From assembly GCA_022777455.1 (NCBI GenBank), contig JALFGI010000097.1, forward strand, positions 1-22,324: a DNA stretch of 22,324 bases. The letters are read 5' to 3'. Every line of letters begins with the position of its first letter. The first letter of the stretch is position 1. The translations under genes were made by a program, and so were the position numbers. The notes under the pieces are model-generated. The model searched no databases. It was not told the origin of the DNA and worked only from the letters and a program-made list of their open reading frames with translations. Below are positions 20,772-22,324 of the stretch, one piece after another. This DNA comes from Clostridiales bacterium. Lineage in GTDB: Bacteria > Bacillota_A > Clostridia > Oscillospirales > Oscillospiraceae.

Positions 20772-21479
20772 ATGCGAATTGCGATTGTTGAGGACGAGGC
20801 AATCTATGCAGAAAAATTGCGGGACTATTTGCAAAGGTACACCCAGGACTACGGGCAGGAATGGGATGTTTCCTTTTTCGCAGACGGCATTTCATTTCTG
20901 AACAGCTTCAAAGGGCAGTTCGATGTGATCCTGCTGGATATCTCCATGCCGGTGCTGGATGGAATGGAGGTTGCCAAACGGCTTCGCGCCATTGATTCGG
21001 AGGTGGTGCTGCTGTTTGTCACCAACCTGGCACAGTACGCCATCCGGGGCTATGAGGTGGGGGCTTTTGACTACATTCTGAAACCCATCCATTACTTTCC
21101 CTTTTCCCAGCGTCTCAGCCGGGCGGTGGGCAGGGTCAAAAGCAAGGCGAAGAATTACCTGGTACTGAACGCCCGGGAAGGGATGCAGAAGCTGGATGTG
21201 AATGCCATCTACTATGTGGAAAGCCGGAACCACGATCTGATCTTTCACACGGAATCCGGCATTTTCACATTGGGCGGCACCATGAAGGACGTTGAGGAGC
21301 GGCTCCAGCCTTACTCCTTTTTTCGCTGCAACAAGGGTTATCTGGTGTCCCTGCGGCATGTGGACAGTGTTCAGGATGGATGCGCCCTTGTCCATGGGCA
21401 GAAGCTGCTGATCAGCAGAACCCGAAAGAATGAATTTATGGAAGCGCTGATCAACTATGTGGGAGGTGGTGTGCTGTGA
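20772..21479 (+). CDS. LytTR-family response regulator
   Basis: 235 residues from ATG 20772 with AAGGA five bases upstream. The receiver domain (1-120) has the acidic pocket Glu7/Asp8, phosphoacceptor Asp56 in LLDISMP and Lys in DYILKPI (about 105). The C-terminal half (about 135-232) is a LytTR DNA-binding domain, with VNAIYYVESRNHDLIFHT and the closing FFRCNKGYLVSLRHVDSV pattern. Such regulators control peptide pheromone and bacteriocin genes in many Firmicutes. It overlaps the next gene by four bases (GTGA). It lies beyond the decayed region, so a link with the peptide cluster is possible but not shown. Confidence 0.92.
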   Translation: MRIAIVEDEAIYAEKLRDYLQRYTQDYGQEWDVSFFADGISFLNSFKGQFDVILLDISMPVLDGMEVAKRLRAIDSEVVLLFVTNLAQYAIRGYEVGAFDYILKPIHYFPFSQRLSRAVGRVKSKAKNYLVLNAREGMQKLDVNAIYYVESRNHDLIFHTESGIFTLGGTMKDVEERLQPYSFFRCNKGYLVSLRHVDSVQDGCALVHGQKLLISRTRKNEFMEALINYVGGGVL

Positions 21480-22324
21480 ACGCTGCTGTTTTGGACATCC
21501 CCCGGATTTATACCGGCATTGCCGAATGGATGGCCTGCATGATTTTCGCGCTTCAATTCAAGCCCCGTGTCCCGAAAAGATGGACCTGCCTGATCTGCGC
21601 CGGGGCACTGGTCTGTCAGTGCGCGTTTTTGGAGCTGACCGACGATCTGCCCATCTTTTTCTGGATTCCCTGCATGGCCGCGGCGGCGGGGATGATGCTG
21701 GGGCTGCTGATGGCGCTGTGTGACCTGGATTTTCCGGCCTGTGCCTATACCTGCGTCCGGGCGTTTATCCTGGCGGAGTTCGCCGCATCCCTGGAATGGC
21801 AGATTCACTGTTATTTATGGCCGTCAAACCGGGCAATCTGGTGGCAGCGCTATGGCCTGTTGCTGCTGGTGTATGGCAGTGTTTTTCTGGTCATGACGCT
21901 GCTGGAGCGGCGGTGCAGCCCCAGAGAAGAACGCCTGATGATTACGCCCCATGAGCTGGTGACAACCGCCATCATGGGTATTTGTGTGTTTGCAATCAGC
22001 AACCTCAGCTTCTATGTCAAGAGCACCCCATTCAGCGGGCAGTATGCCAGCGAGATCAACAACATCCGTACCTTTTCCGATCTGTGCGGCGTGATGATCC
22101 TGTATGCCTACCATCTGCAGCGAATGCAGAACCGGGCCCGGGAGGAACTGGGTGCCATGCAATCCATTCTGGAGAGCCAGTATGCCCAGTACCGTCTGGG
22201 CCGGGACTCCATCGACATGATCAACCGGAAATATCACGACCTGAAGCACCAGATTTCCGCGCTGCGGGCGGATAATGACCCGGCTGTCCGCAACCGGTGG
22301 CTGGACGAGATGGAAGAGGATATC
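21476..22324 (+). CDS. GHKL-type sensor histidine kinase, 3' end outside window
   Basis: Starts at GTG 21476 overlapping the regulator stop; 283 codons are visible and the frame is open at the window edge. The N-terminal half is strongly hydrophobic with about six membrane segments (for example FFWIPCMAAAAGMMLGLLMA and YGLLLLVYGSVFLVMTLL). It is followed by a helical linker and the phosphoacceptor region YHDLKHQISAL, whose His in D-x-K-H is the expected autophosphorylation site of AgrC/BlpH-like kinases. The ATP-binding GHKL domain lies outside. It pairs with the LytTR regulator as a two-component system; the polytopic sensor half suggests a peptide or membrane signal. Confidence 0.9.
   Translation, partial: MNAAVLDIPRIYTGIAEWMACMIFALQFKPRVPKRWTCLICAGALVCQCAFLELTDDLPIFFWIPCMAAAAGMMLGLLMALCDLDFPACAYTCVRAFILAEFAASLEWQIHCYLWPSNRAIWWQRYGLLLLVYGSVFLVMTLLERRCSPREERLMITPHELVTTAIMGICVFAISNLSFYVKSTPFSGQYASEINNIRTFSDLCGVMILYAYHLQRMQNRAREELGAMQSILESQYAQYRLGRDSIDMINRKYHDLKHQISALRADNDPAVRNRWLDEMEEDI

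Overview
The window looks like chromosomal DNA of a gut-type Firmicute in the class Clostridia, probably Oscillospiraceae/Ruminococcaceae. Evidence for this: strong AGGAGG-like ribosome binding sites, occasional TTG/GTG starts, moderately GC-rich genes, BspA-type leucine-rich proteins, Hanks kinases with repeat ectodomains, and a LytTR/GHKL two-component pair. The genus is inference. No rRNA, tRNA, CRISPR array or transposase was seen.

Layout. (1) Bases 1-7544 are a tight + strand operon: a 5'-truncated NHLM-type peptide-export ABC transporter, a STAS-domain protein, a TIR protein with two FHA domains, a BspA-like leucine-rich lipoprotein and a PP2C phosphatase. (2) Bases 7558-9528 hold five small genes with related Nif11-like double-glycine leaders (all ending L-D-x-V-A-G-G) and five unrelated cores: a Pro/Phe/Trp/Arg-rich peptide, a hydrophobic six-Cys peptide, and three cationic peptides. 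A CPBP-family membrane protease follows (9624-10526). (3) An ECF-type sigma factor lies on the - strand (10580-11119), divergent from a 60-residue gene that looks like a degenerate sixth precursor. (4) Bases 11588-19173 encode two paralogous Ser/Thr kinases with nearly identical cytoplasmic domains and entirely different ectodomains (TPR-like plus 15 RCC1-like repeats; or 9 Cys-rich repeats plus BspA-like repeats), then a second PP2C phosphatase. A decayed RCC1 fragment lies between the kinases. (5) Bases 19174-20771 are mostly decayed: hairpins, a ~35-bp repeat, and GH3 and MarR fragments. (6) Bases 20772-22324 are a LytTR response regulator and a GHKL sensor kinase cut by the window end.

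How it may work together. The element TGTAAC-N15-GTGTAT (CGTAAC in one copy) occurs four times with an identical 15-nt spacer: before the Pro/Phe peptide gene, before the six-Cys peptide gene, before the 60-residue gene next to the sigma gene, and before the second kinase. It has the form of an ECF sigma promoter, and an ECF sigma gene sits in the middle, so I infer a local regulon. A second link is a short acidic-x-Thr-(Ile/Val) motif found in both kinase tails and three times in the linker of the TIR-FHA protein, suggesting phosphothreonine/FHA docking opposed by the two PP2C enzymes. My model is a bacteriocin-like secretion system with diversified Nif11-leader peptides, an NHLM exporter, and combined ECF-sigma and Ser/Thr phosphorylation control. 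No RiPP-modifying enzyme (LanM, YcaO, radical SAM) is encoded in the window; one could lie upstream.
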